Source: CAZMUQ01 sp964569845
GTDB lineage: Archaea; Thermoproteota; Bathyarchaeia; Hecatellales; Hecatellaceae
Length of the DNA: 54,964 nucleotides
Assembly: GCA_964569845.1 (NCBI GenBank)
Contig: CAZMUQ010000006.1
Coordinates: 1 to 54,964 of the forward strand
Direction: 5' to 3'
Of this stretch, positions 1 through 8,426 are shown piece after piece. Position numbers and translations under genes: made by a program. The notes beneath the pieces were generated by a model that saw only the letters and a list, made by a program, of their open reading frames with translations, did not search any database and was not told the DNA's origin. Position 1 is the stretch's first letter. Each line of letters opens with the position of its first letter.

Positions 1-113
1 CCCAAAAAGAATAAACCAAACAAAACCCTAAGAATTTTTTGACAGCCTTGGTGAAGTAAAAACTTTAATTTTTAGGTTTAGTAAACCCTTTATTCGAGAT
101 CTAGCTTAAGGTT

Positions 114-701
114 ATGTGTTACATGGAACCTTTAGAGGAAAGGTTGGTTAAGCTTTTATCTAGAAGAATTAGAAAAAAGTTAACTTTAGATGGTTATGAG
201 AGAGCTGCAGTTTTAATTCTTCTTTACATGAAAAATTGTGATTACTATATTGTTTTAACTAAGCGCACTGAAACTGTTGAATCTCATAAAGGACAAATAT
301 CCCTTCCTGGAGGTAGGTTTATGGATGAAGATAAAACCTTAGAATATACTGCACTTAGAGAATGTTTTGAAGAGGTTGGTATAAATCCTGCAGATGTAAG
401 AATCCTTGGTATGCTTGATGATGATAAAACTTTAACATCAAATTATATTGTAACACCCGTTGTAGGCTTTATCCCTTATACCCCAAAATTTAAGAAAAAT
501 AGTTTGGAAGTTGAAGAAATTCTTGAACTTCCAATTTCAATCCTGAAACCTGAAAACTTCCAACCTGAGGTATACAACTACAAGGGGGAAGAATATTTAA
601 CCTACACTCTTAAATATGGAGAAAACATCATATGGGGGCTTACAGGAAGAATATTAAAAAACTTTGCAGAAATTTTAAGTAAAATAAAAAAAGAAACTTA
701 A
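114..701 (+). CDS. Nudix hydrolase, CoA-pyrophosphatase-like
   Basis: Probable CoA or nucleotide diphosphate hydrolase in the cytoplasm. The 195-residue protein carries a Nudix box around residues 66-90 with the catalytic segment RECFEEVG (R82, E86, E87). Just before it, the stretch from LTKRT to HKGQISLPGG (about 48-67) resembles the extra signature of the CoA-pyrophosphatase (NUDT7/NUDT8, UPF0035) branch, and the spacing DEDKTLEYTALRE is also typical of that branch. Length fits the family. The start could be ATG 114 or ATG 123; there is no clear ribosome site. It stands alone, followed by tRNA-Thr. The substrate assignment comes from the motif only; another nucleotide-sugar or NDP substrate is possible. 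Confidence 0.85.
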   Translation: MCYMEPLEERLVKLLSRRIRKKLTLDGYERAAVLILLYMKNCDYYIVLTKRTETVESHKGQISLPGGRFMDEDKTLEYTALRECFEEVGINPADVRILGMLDDDKTLTSNYIVTPVVGFIPYTPKFKKNSLEVEEILELPISILKPENFQPEVYNYKGEEYLTYTLKYGENIIWGLTGRILKNFAEILSKIKKET

Positions 702-730
702 ACATTTACGAAAAAGACTTAAGGATTAAG

Positions 731-738
731 TTTAAATT
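731..738 (+). promoter_or_regulatory. TATA-like box upstream of tRNA-Thr
   Basis: The sequence TTTAAATT lies about 45-50 bases before the mature tRNA 5' end. That is a plausible archaeal TATA box if the precursor has a 5' leader of about 20 bases. It is based on sequence and spacing only. Confidence 0.35.
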
Positions 739-781
739 AAGAAATAAGAACAACATAGATAGCAAAATTTAATGAAGAATA

Positions 782-872
782 GCCCCGGTAGCTCAGCCTG
801 GTTAGAGCGCGACTCTGGTAAGTTTTCCAAGAAAGGTCGAGGTCGCGGGTTCAAAGCCCGCCCGGGGCTCCA
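782..872 (+). tRNA. tRNA-Thr (GGT) with 13-nt intron
   Basis: A full cloverleaf can be drawn. The acceptor stem is GCCCCGG (782-788) with CCGGGGC (862-868), the D stem GCTC/GAGC, the anticodon stem CGACT (810-814) with GGTCG (835-839), a 5-nt variable loop, and the T stem GCGGG/CCCGC with loop TTCAAAG. The anticodon region is 20 nt instead of 7, which implies a 13-nt intron, best placed after position 37 (821-833). The mature loop would be CTGGTAA with anticodon GGT (817-819). The discriminator is T869, as is usual for archaeal tRNA-Thr, and CCA is encoded (870-872). An integrase remnant lies just downstream. Confidence 0.9.
821..833 (+). other. Predicted tRNA intron at position 37/38
   Basis: Thirteen bases (AGTTTTCCAAGAA) interrupt the anticodon loop at the canonical archaeal site between nucleotides 37 and 38. 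The exact boundary can slide by one base because an A sits on both sides. Intron TTTCC can pair with exon GG and neighbouring bases, as expected for a short bulge-helix-bulge cut by the splicing endonuclease. Confidence 0.7.
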
Positions 873-956
873 CCTGTTTAGATCTTAAACCCTTACTTGA
901 CCTTTTTCTCCTCTTAAATTTTCAGGGTTTAATCCTAGTTTTGGAGGGTTATTGGG

Positions 957-1133
957 ATGCTTAATGGGAGCGGTTACGCTTCAAGCTTCCTAGACCATCT
1001 TGGTGTTTTAGGCGGTGTGAACCTTAAATCCTTAACAAGGAGGAGTGTGGAAAATGCTGTAAGCTGGATAAACAGTCAAAACTACGGGGAGTTGACAAAA
1101 TACAACCTAAAGCTTACACTTAAAAAGCAATAA
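957..1133 (+). pseudogene. Tyrosine integrase remnant (N-terminal SAM-like domain)
   Basis: A 58-codon open frame starts at ATG 957, with GGAGGG at 943-948. Its second half, with AVSWINSQNYGELTKYNLKL, resembles the N-terminal SAM-like core-binding domain of archaeal tyrosine recombinases, where a similar WINSRDYSEWTK pattern is common. It stops before the catalytic domain, so none of the R-H-R-Y residues are present. Position just 3' of a tRNA gene is typical for an integrated element, so I read it as the trace of a lost element. It could instead be a small independent DNA-binding protein. Identification rests on a short stretch. Confidence 0.5.
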
Positions 1134-1222
1134 AAAAGCCACAGATTAGATAAAACCCCGTAAAACAATAATCCTTATCTATTCTAACTCAAATATAATT
1201 AACTAAAGTTGGAGGCAGAAAC

Positions 1223-1522
1223 ATGGAAACCATGATAGGAAATATTCGTAAGCAAGTGGATGAGTTGTGTATACAAATTGAAAAAAGGATCAAGGAACTT
1301 GGAAATATTGATATAATGACTTACCGTTCAGATCCATTGATCAAGGAATTACGAAGCAAAATATGTGAACTTTACCGTAAGGCTATAAGCATTTGTAAAA
1401 CTTATGGAGAAGCCTTAAAGGTTTGTGAAGCTTTTAGGGAGAACCCTGTTTGTCTAGCCCAATTAATGCTTTCAGAAGAACTTACATGTCCCACTTCTGC
1501 CGAAGAAACAAAAGAAAAATAG
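1223..1522 (+). CDS. Hypothetical small helical protein
   Basis: This 99-residue protein starts at ATG 1223, with GGAGG at 1210-1214 giving a good ribosome site. I do not recognise a family. It is predicted to be largely helical and charged, with cysteines spread along its length (ELCIQI, KICELY, SICKTY, KVCEAF, PVCLA), some spaced as if on helix faces. There is no signal peptide or membrane segment. It sits alone between the integrase trace and a long non-coding stretch and ends before a T-rich run. It may be cargo of the former integrated element. Confidence 0.55.
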   Translation: METMIGNIRKQVDELCIQIEKRIKELGNIDIMTYRSDPLIKELRSKICELYRKAISICKTYGEALKVCEAFRENPVCLAQLMLSEELTCPTSAEETKEK

Positions 1523-1524
1523 AG

Positions 1525-1535
1525 TTTTTTCTTTT
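1525..1535 (+). terminator. Poly-T terminator-like run
   Basis: TTTTTTCTTTT directly follows the stop codon of the small protein ending at 1522. Archaeal RNA polymerase commonly stops at such runs without a hairpin. Assigned from sequence only. Confidence 0.35.
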
Positions 1536-2054
1536 ATGTTGTAGATTTACTGTTAAGAAGACCCAGTATAAACCCTGAATGCTACAATATACTCCAGCTT
1601 TGACTTATTCTATTTCTTTAAAGTTAAATTCTGCTTCACCCATTTTTAACCTTACCAAATCAACCTATCAGTCATAAAACATTAAAACTTTACCGTCACC
1701 AGAACCCAAAACCTAAAACTCTTGATGTGAAAAGGAAGCTTAACAAGGAAAGCTTCATCCACCAGTAGTGGTGATGGTTTAGGGTCTAAGCTAAAGGATC
1801 CCATCTAGGTTTTCAATATTAGGCTTTAAGCTTTTACCAGCTTCTCCTTTTTTAATCTTAAAACCCGTATCTCCCCTAAAATAAGAATCTTTAAAAACCT
1901 TAACCAAAACCTTATGGTTGTTAAAGTTTTCTTAAACATGTATAGAGAAGTCTTAAAGTTAAACGTATAACTGGAAACTACTACAATTTCCACTCTTAGC
2001 TTAAGAAGGTTAATTTTTAACTTTAAGGAAAAGATTTAAGGTTTATTTAACAAG
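1536..2054. other. Gene-poor intergenic stretch with two hairpins
   Basis: About 520 bases without a convincing gene. Two adjacent hairpins stand out: GAAGCTT (1735-1741) with AAGCTTC (1750-1756), then CACCA (1760-1764) with TGGTG (1769-1773). Short open frames here show no family features. The stretch may hold a small RNA, a decayed gene, or only spacer. Confidence 0.3.
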
Positions 2055-2144
2055 GATTCTGAAAAAGAAGGAGGTTTTTACCCCGGGGGGTAACACTTTC
2101 AGGTCGTGCATACGTTTCAGATTCTGAACAGGAAGGAGGTTTTA
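2055..2144 (+). repeat. Duplicated leader segment flanking a GC palindrome
   Basis: Two near-identical segments of about 25 bases, each with GATTCTGAA and GAAGGAGGTTTT, lie at 2055-2080 and 2120-2144. The second provides the ribosome site of the ferredoxin gene. Between them is a 7+2+7 palindrome, TTACCCC (2078-2084) and GGGGTAA (2087-2093). This looks like a local duplication around a possible operator. Confidence 0.6.
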
Positions 2145-2149
2145 GAGGA

Positions 2150-2551
2150 TTGAGAATAAATGTAGACTTAAGCAAATGTACTGGTTGTGGAATATGTGAA
2201 TTAAGTTGCTCATTAAAGTATGAGAAAGCTTTCAATTTGAGTAAAGCAAGAATCCGTGTGGAGAAAAACATACCGCCAAAAATGTTTAAAGTATATGTTT
2301 GCCACCAATGTAGTGATGCTCCATGCATTTCAAGTTGTCCTACAGGTGCATTAAACAAAGATTCGCATCTTGATATTGTTAAAGTGGATGAAGATAAATG
2401 TACAGGATGTTTAGTATGCGTTGAGGTGTGCCCTTACAAGGCTATTTGGGTTGACCATGTGAAAATGAAGGTGTTTAAATGCGAGTTATGCGGAGGTTCC
2501 CCATTTTGTGTAGATTTATGTCCATGGAATGCGTTAACTGTTGAAAGGTAA
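2150..2551 (+). CDS. Four-cluster [4Fe-4S] ferredoxin (AOR partner subunit)
   Basis: Electron-transfer subunit, 133 residues, of the DmsB/HycB type. Sixteen cysteines form four motifs: C10/13/16/20, C51/54/59/63, C84/87/90/94 and C111/114/120/124, enough for four [4Fe-4S] clusters. The start is TTG 2150, chosen because GGAGGT at 2135-2140 precedes it and the first cluster follows at once. It lies 6 bases before the aldehyde oxidoreductase gene, so the two are surely co-transcribed. Similar pairs are known: AorA with AorB in Aromatoleum, and WOR5 with its polyferredoxin in Pyrococcus. It should carry electrons from the tungsten site to ferredoxin or another acceptor. Confidence 0.9.
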   Translation: MRINVDLSKCTGCGICELSCSLKYEKAFNLSKARIRVEKNIPPKMFKVYVCHQCSDAPCISSCPTGALNKDSHLDIVKVDEDKCTGCLVCVEVCPYKAIWVDHVKMKVFKCELCGGSPFCVDLCPWNALTVER

Positions 2552-2557
2552 TTGTAA

Positions 2558-4399
2558 ATGTACGGGTATGCAGGGGCAATTCTTAAAGTAGATTTAAAAA
2601 CAGGGAAATTTTTAAAAGAACCTTTAAGCGAGGAACTAGTGAAAAGTTATATTGGAGGGCTAGGTGTTTCTGCTAGAATTCTTTATGATATTTTAAAACC
2701 TAATTTAGACGCATTTTCTCCGGAGAACATTATTATATTCGCCACAGGACCAGCTCAGGGTACACTTATTCCTGGTTCAGGAAGAGGTGTATTTGTGGCT
2801 AAATCACCATTAACTGAGCGTATTTTTAACTCGAACATAGGTGGATACTTGGCTAACGAGTTAAAGTATGCAGGATACGACCTACTAATTATAACTGGAA
2901 AGTCTGAAAAACCAGTTTACCTAGTTATAGATGATGAAAACATTGAAATAAGAGATGCATCACGCATATGGGGAAAAACAACCTATGAAACCCAGGAAAT
3001 CATAAAAGAAGAGCTTGGAGATCAACGTTTTCAGGTTGCTTGTATAGGTCCTGCTGGTGAAAACTTAGTTAAATATTCAGCAATAGTGCATCATATACGT
3101 GCTGCTGGACGCGGAGGGCTTGCAGCAGTTATGGGGTCAAAGAATTTAAAGGCTTTTGCAATTCGCGGCACCAAAAGTATTGAAGTTCCTAATGTGGAAG
3201 CAATAGTCGAGTTTTATAAGGAAATAGCTGAAAAATGTAAAAAACATCCGTTTCTTCCAACTTATGGAACTCCAGCTCTTCTAGGAACAATTAATAAAAT
3301 GGGATGTCTTGGGACTAAAAATTGGCAAAGTGAATTTTTTAAGGGAGCGGATAACATAGATGGATATACAACAATACCAAAACATAAACTCTACGATGTA
3401 GCATGTATGGTATGTCCTTTAAGATGCGGAAAAGTTCAGAAAATAGATGCTGGAAAATATGCTGGGGCAATAGCTAAAGGTCCTGAATACGAGACATTAT
3501 ACAGTTTAGGTTCACTAGTATGTGTAGATGATTTTGGAGCTTTAGTTTCAGCTGCAAGACTTTGTGATGAATACGGGTTAGATACTATATCAACAGGTGT
3601 TGTAATAGCATTTGCTATGGAATGCTATGAAAAAGGAATTTTAACTAAAGAGGATACAGAAGGTGTTGACCTGAAATTTGGAGATGGTGATGCACTTAAT
3701 GAAATGGTAAAAAGAATAGCATTTAGGAAAGGTTTATTAGGAAACTTGTTGGCGGAAGGGGTAAAGAAGGCTTCAGAGGTAATAGGTTGCGGAAGTCAAT
3801 TTTTTGCTATGCATTTTAAAGGGCTTGAGGTACCTGGCCATTCTCCAAGGGGGCTTAAAGGTTGGACTTTAGGATATTCAGTAGGATGGAGAGGCGGAAG
3901 CCATCATGATGGAAGAGTTCACGACATAGAATATTCAAGAACATTAGAGGAAAGAGCCTTTAAGGTTGATGATAAACCGGAAATAGTTTATAAAACTGTT
4001 TGTAGAGTAGTTCTTGAGGAAAGTTTGATAACCTGTCGAATGTATGGAGGGTATTATGGTTCAAGAGAACCTAGTGAAGTTCACATAAAAATATTAAAGC
4101 TAACAACCAACATCGACTTTACCTTAGAAGATCTTTGGAAAACAGCAAGACGAATAAGAACTTTAATACGATGTTTAGAAGTAAGGGATGGATTTGATAG
4201 AAAAGATGATATTAATGCTCCACCACTAAGAGTATTATATGAGCCTATACCTGAAGGTCCCTCAAAAGGTGCTTATACAAGTCCATCTGAATTTAGATTT
4301 ATGATTAACAAGTTTTATAAGTTAATGGGCTGGGACCTAGAAACAGGAATACCAAAACAAGAAGTATTAAAGGAGCTAGGTTTAGATATGCCAAATTAA
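2558..4399 (+). CDS. Tungsten-containing aldehyde:ferredoxin oxidoreductase
   Basis: Oxidises an aldehyde to the acid with a tungsten bis-pterin cofactor, passing electrons to the ferredoxin-like subunit encoded just upstream. It has 613 residues, the usual family length. The [4Fe-4S] ligands C283, C286, C290 and C493 match the spacing of Pyrococcus AOR (288, 291, 295, 494). The segments RAAGRGGLAAVMGSKNLKA and KGPEYET (E310/E312) and the later GWRGGSHH are family hallmarks of the pterin and active-site regions. Start ATG 2558 is well placed after the upstream stop at 2551. The exact substrate (aliphatic, aromatic or sugar-derived aldehyde) cannot be read from sequence. Tungstate uptake genes lie about 20 kb away. 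Confidence 0.93.
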   Translation: MYGYAGAILKVDLKTGKFLKEPLSEELVKSYIGGLGVSARILYDILKPNLDAFSPENIIIFATGPAQGTLIPGSGRGVFVAKSPLTERIFNSNIGGYLANELKYAGYDLLIITGKSEKPVYLVIDDENIEIRDASRIWGKTTYETQEIIKEELGDQRFQVACIGPAGENLVKYSAIVHHIRAAGRGGLAAVMGSKNLKAFAIRGTKSIEVPNVEAIVEFYKEIAEKCKKHPFLPTYGTPALLGTINKMGCLGTKNWQSEFFKGADNIDGYTTIPKHKLYDVACMVCPLRCGKVQKIDAGKYAGAIAKGPEYETLYSLGSLVCVDDFGALVSAARLCDEYGLDTISTGVVIAFAMECYEKGILTKEDTEGVDLKFGDGDALNEMVKRIAFRKGLLGNLLAEGVKKASEVIGCGSQFFAMHFKGLEVPGHSPRGLKGWTLGYSVGWRGGSHHDGRVHDIEYSRTLEERAFKVDDKPEIVYKTVCRVVLEESLITCRMYGGYYGSREPSEVHIKILKLTTNIDFTLEDLWKTARRIRTLIRCLEVRDGFDRKDDINAPPLRVLYEPIPEGPSKGAYTSPSEFRFMINKFYKLMGWDLETGIPKQEVLKELGLDMPN

Positions 4400-4400
4400 A

Positions 4401-5139
4401 AGATATAGACAAAATTGAAGAAAAACTTCCCTATCCAATATTTCAACCTGAGGAGTGGTTTAAGGTAAATGGTGTTGAAGATCCAAGAATAACTGTTATG
4501 GATGGCAAGCTTATCATGTTTTATGCTGGAAAGGAACATGATATGGCTAGGATTGCTATTTCGATGATAAATAAGGAAGATTTTACAAATAAGACGTGGA
4601 CTTGGAGTAGGCACAGACTTCTTCTACCCATCCTTTTTGGGGTTCATAACCGTAATGCTGTTCTTTTCCCAGAAAAGATTGATGGAAGGTTGTTATGCTT
4701 CATAGACCTATGTGGATGACTGAGAATATATGGATAGCTTTCTCCTATGATTTCTGGCACTGGTTTAATCATAGGGAAATTATTAAAGTTAGGCCTGGAT
4801 ATTGGGATGATGCAAAAGTTGGTGCTGCAGGCCCCCCTATTAAACTTGAAGATTGCTGGCTTTTAATTTATCATGGTGTTGAAGCTAAAACATGGACTTA
4901 TAGGCTTGGTTATGTTCTACTTGATGAGAAAAATCCTGAAAGAGTTATTTATCGTTGTGAGGAACCTATTCTTGAGCTGAAGAAGAATATGAGGTTAGAG
5001 GTGTAACACCAAACGTTGTTTTTTATGTGGTCAAGTGGTTATGAATGATGAACTTATAGTGTATTATGGAGCTGCAGATAAGCTTATAGGTGTGGCTAAA
5101 ACACAGCTAAAAAAGTTGAAACTTTCTCATCAACTTTAA
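4401..5139 (+). pseudogene. Degraded GH130 family glycoside phosphorylase/hydrolase
   Basis: Translation in successive frames gives pieces of a GH130 (mannoside phosphorylase/hydrolase) protein: VEDPRITVMDGKLIMFYAG (frame open until about 4690), then MLHRP...ENIWIAFSYDFWHW and GAAGPPIKLEDCWLLIYHGV with YRLGYVLLDEKNPERVIYR, then EEEYEVRGVTPNVVF, then VYYGAADKLIGVAKTQL ending at 5139. The frame changes near 4690, 4977 and 5022 each fit a one-base deletion. The N-terminal blade (roughly 60-100 residues) is missing; the remnant begins at the AOR stop codon. Neighbouring genes are intact, so true decay is more likely than sequencing error, though assembly error is not excluded. Confidence 0.8.
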
Positions 5140-5159
5140 AGGAGGACTACCAGTACTTT

Positions 5160-6164
5160 TCACCGTTTTTGAAGGATAAGTGTAAAAAGACCTCCTAAGG
5201 TAGCTTGAAACCACAGCATAACCATCCTTATCATCAATGTTGCAGCTACACTTAGATTTGGAGGTACACCCATAACAGTATAAAGAGTAGACATTACTGT
5301 TTCAACTACACCTATCATACCTGGAATCCCTACTGGAAGCATTTGAATAGTCATACCTATTGTATAGACAAAAATTATAATTGAAAAGCTTAAAGGATAA
5401 TTTAATGAAAGAAAAACAAAATATGCAACAGCAACATCAAAAATCCAAGAGATAAATGCTAAACTTACAGAAAGTACGAGAATTTTTCTTCTGCTTTTTA
5501 AAAGTTTAAAGCTTTCTTCAAATCTTAGGACAACATCCTGTAGTTTTCGAGATACATTTTCAAATTTTTTCTGCTTTTTACTAAGGAATCCTGTTAACTT
5601 AAAAATCAGGACAGAGATAACACTAGGTTTAATGTAAAGTATCAGAATGAAGGTTAGAATTATAACTATAATAGCTAAAATTACCATTAATCCTTGAAGT
5701 AGAATAGGTGAAATCTTACAAAATTTCACTATGTAAATGAGCCCTACCGTTGAACCTGTTAAAAATGGTAATGTACATGCAAATCTATGAAGAAAAACTG
5801 TTGCAGTTATAGTTCCATAATCTCCTCCATTTTTACGATTAACAAAGTAGATGCGTGCAATTTCTCCGCCTACGGATGCGGTAGGTGTTGCAATGTTAAA
5901 GAATATGCTACTCCATGTAGTAGCTAAAGCAAAATTAAAGTTAAGATTAAGTTTTGCAGCCTTAGCTATAACATACCATGATGCGGTGTAGGCTATTACT
6001 CCAAGAATTAATGAGAAGAAGGCTAAACAGTATACAGTTTTTCTGGCTAAAGTAACATAACTTAATACAACTTGTAAATCTGATGCTGTTAAAAGAAAAA
6101 AGATTAGTAGAAGAACTCCAACAACTAGTAAAAGTAAATTCTTTAAGCTAAATCTAGCCTTCAA
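5160..6164 (-). CDS. UPF0104 / LPG-synthase-TM family membrane protein (AglD-like flippase domain)
   Basis: A multi-pass membrane protein of 334 residues with about eight hydrophobic segments. The conserved region with TPTASVGGEIARIYFVNRK (about 93-112) and the C-terminal PVGIPGMIGVVE segment are typical of the family that includes the membrane part of lysylphosphatidylglycerol synthase and archaeal AglD. Family members are linked to lipid flipping or glycolipid handling. It is divergent from a membrane glycosyltransferase at 6336, which supports a role in lipid-linked glycan synthesis. Start ATG at 6164 fits a hydrophobic first segment. The substrate is unknown. Confidence 0.8.
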   Translation of the reverse strand: MKARFSLKNLLLLVVGVLLLIFFLLTASDLQVVLSYVTLARKTVYCLAFFSLILGVIAYTASWYVIAKAAKLNLNFNFALATTWSSIFFNIATPTASVGGEIARIYFVNRKNGGDYGTITATVFLHRFACTLPFLTGSTVGLIYIVKFCKISPILLQGLMVILAIIVIILTFILILYIKPSVISVLIFKLTGFLSKKQKKFENVSRKLQDVVLRFEESFKLLKSRRKILVLSVSLAFISWIFDVAVAYFVFLSLNYPLSFSIIIFVYTIGMTIQMLPVGIPGMIGVVETVMSTLYTVMGVPPNLSVAATLMIRMVMLWFQATLGGLFTLILQKR

Positions 6165-6335
6165 CTATACTCTCCTTTTTATGCAAGAAAACTCTTGATA
6201 ACAACTATATAGCAATAGTAAAAATTTTTTGTGAATAAAAAATTCTAAAATGGGTAGGCATCAGCTTTGATAAAAATTAACCGTAAAAGCCAAATATAAT
6301 CCTTAAGATAGTAGCTAAAAGAATAGAGAAGTACC

Positions 6336-7493
6336 GTGGAAGTTGAAGTTTTCAGCTTAAGTAGTGTGGAGGGGATGCTTCAACCAAAAATAAGTGTATT
6401 TATACCAGTTTACAGGGAAAGTAGCTTACTTCGTTCTTTACTTAAACGTTTAATTGAAGATCCTTATCCATTAAAAGAGATAATTTGCATCATAGACGAT
6501 CCAACAGAGGAAAGTTTAAAAATAGTTAGAGAAATGGAGGATAAAGTCAGATTTATCCTTAATGGGCATAGACTTGGAAAGGTAAATGCATTAAATGAAG
6601 CATTTAAATATTCAGAGGGAGAAATTCTTCTATTCCTTGATAGTGATGTACAAATACCGGAAAACATAAACAGTTTTCTTAAAACAGTAGTTGAGGAAAT
6701 TTCAGATTTTGACCTACTGGATATAAAGAAGAAGGTGATTAGAGATTCCTTTATTGCAAAAATAACACATTATGATTATTTATGTGCCGCTATTACTAAC
6801 TGGTTTTTCTTTAAAACATTAAAGAAATGTCTAGGATTTAATGGTGCAGCTTTTGCAATAAAAAGAAAATCTTTTGAAAGATTAGGCGGGTTTAGAAGAG
6901 TTGTTTCCGAGGACCTAGACCTTGGAATACGATCTTTTTTAGAAGGTTTAAGGTTTAAACAATCTGAAAAAGCTGAGGTTTATACAAAAGTTCCTTCAAC
7001 TCTTAAAACATGGTATGGGCAAAGAAAACGTTGGGGAATAGGAACTGCTTTATGGATAAAAGAGTACTACAAAACTCTAGCAAAGATTACAGTCAAATTT
7101 CCAAAAACCTTGATACCATCAATCTTTATTATTTCTCCTTCCCTACTTCTTTTTATTGCAAATTTTTTCTTCCCAAGTATTTCTTATGAGAGCTCAGCAA
7201 TCCTAATTTTAACATTTCTAACTTCAAAATTAGGTTTCCTAATATCCTCAACACTTCTACTTTTCCTTGTAGTATTATTGATGAGAAATTTAACCTTATT
7301 TTTAGGAAGCTTTCTAGCTGCTACCCTATTCTACTACTTTTCAGCAAGAAAACTAGGTTACAAATTTAATCCAGCAGAATTTCTTCTCTTCTACCTTCTA
7401 CTTTCACCATTATGGCTTCTAATAGTAGTTACAAGCATAATTAAGGTGCTAATTCAACCAAGCAAAAAACTTAAGATGGATTGGGTATATTAG
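6336..7493 (+). CDS. Family 2 membrane glycosyltransferase
   Basis: Transfers a sugar from a nucleotide or dolichyl donor to an acceptor at the membrane. The cytoplasmic GT-A domain shows SVFIPVYRES, a DSD metal motif in LLFLDSDVQIP, GFNGAAFAIKR, the catalytic-base region SEDLDLG and the QRKRW (QxxRW) motif. These are followed by about four C-terminal membrane segments, as in processive GT2 enzymes. The listed start is GTG 6336; ATG 6375 begins right at the conserved domain (MLQPKISVFIP), but the GGAGGGG before it is very close. Probably works with the flippase-like protein encoded on the other strand. Confidence 0.88.
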   Translation: MEVEVFSLSSVEGMLQPKISVFIPVYRESSLLRSLLKRLIEDPYPLKEIICIIDDPTEESLKIVREMEDKVRFILNGHRLGKVNALNEAFKYSEGEILLFLDSDVQIPENINSFLKTVVEEISDFDLLDIKKKVIRDSFIAKITHYDYLCAAITNWFFFKTLKKCLGFNGAAFAIKRKSFERLGGFRRVVSEDLDLGIRSFLEGLRFKQSEKAEVYTKVPSTLKTWYGQRKRWGIGTALWIKEYYKTLAKITVKFPKTLIPSIFIISPSLLLFIANFFFPSISYESSAILILTFLTSKLGFLISSTLLLFLVVLLMRNLTLFLGSFLAATLFYYFSARKLGYKFNPAEFLLFYLLLSPLWLLIVVTSIIKVLIQPSKKLKMDWVY

Positions 7494-7523
7494 AGACAGC
7501 TGAAATTTTTCCTTAAACTTAAT

Positions 7524-8216
7524 TTAGAGTGAGTTAAGGAATTCCTCCAGAATACTGTTAAACTCTTTAGGTTTTTCAAGCATAACCATGTGCCCTGAAC
7601 CATCAATTATCTTTAAAATAGAATTAGCTATTTTTTCATTAAGATACTTAGAATACTTCACAGGTGTTAACATATCCTCCGAACCACATATAATTAATGT
7701 TCTAACCTTTATATTGGCAACCTGTTCCATAATATCAAATTTATCACACGCTTCAAAGTCTCCATAAACTACTTCAGGCTTAGCTTTTAGTAGCTCTTCT
7801 ATAACTTGTTTTTTGATGGTTTGACTTGTATTTTTTGATAAAGCCATATCAACAATAAGTTCAACAGCTTTACTATAATTCTGCATTATTAGCTCAAATA
7901 TTTTTGGTAAAACTCTAAGTTTTGCTCCAGTACACACTAAAACTACCGCTTTTAAGTAATCTGGGTATTTTAATGCAAACATTTGAGCTATAGCTCCTCC
8001 CATTGAATGTCCAACCAAAACAACCTCTTTTAAACTTCTTTCATCAAGAAAATGTTTAACATACTCTACGTATTCATCAATACTTCGCTTTCCTTCTCCA
8101 CCATCATGACCAGGTAGGTTAATAGCTAATGAATTTTTAAAGTATTCAACTTGATTTACCCAAGCTCTTTGATTTCCCCCTGCACCATGGATAAACACTA
8201 TTGGAAATGTTTCCAA
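7524..8216 (-). CDS. Alpha/beta hydrolase
   Basis: Serine hydrolase or esterase-like enzyme of 230 residues. It has the oxyanion HGAGG motif (10-14), the nucleophile elbow GHSMGG (S71), an aspartate in GSEDMLTPVKYS and the histidine in GSGHMVMLEKP, so the catalytic triad is complete. There is no signal peptide, so it acts in the cytoplasm. The substrate is not predictable: carboxylesters, lactones or thioesters are all possible. The gene is isolated between two glycosyltransferase genes and transcribed opposite to both. Confidence 0.88.
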   Translation of the reverse strand: METFPIVFIHGAGGNQRAWVNQVEYFKNSLAINLPGHDGGEGKRSIDEYVEYVKHFLDERSLKEVVLVGHSMGGAIAQMFALKYPDYLKAVVLVCTGAKLRVLPKIFELIMQNYSKAVELIVDMALSKNTSQTIKKQVIEELLKAKPEVVYGDFEACDKFDIMEQVANIKVRTLIICGSEDMLTPVKYSKYLNEKIANSILKIIDGSGHMVMLEKPKEFNSILEEFLNSL

Positions 8217-8426
8217 AACCTCACCTAAATAAAAAACGTATAAGTATTAAATAAGCTTGTTTAATTTGCTTTTAACCTTATAAGGAAGTTCGCTTATCCA
8301 TTATCTTAGATAAAAATATAGTCCTTAGTAACGTAGAGAAGCTAAAACTGACAAGTTTTACTCCCTCTAAACCCTTTTCCCCCTTCACTTTCAGTTTAAA
8401 ATTTTCTTCGTGGAGGGGGGTTGGGG

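Noticed and set aside
4498..5006. Separate small proteins in the stretch after AOR
   Set aside because: The short frames are consecutive pieces of one GH130 homologue, so they are listed as one pseudogene.
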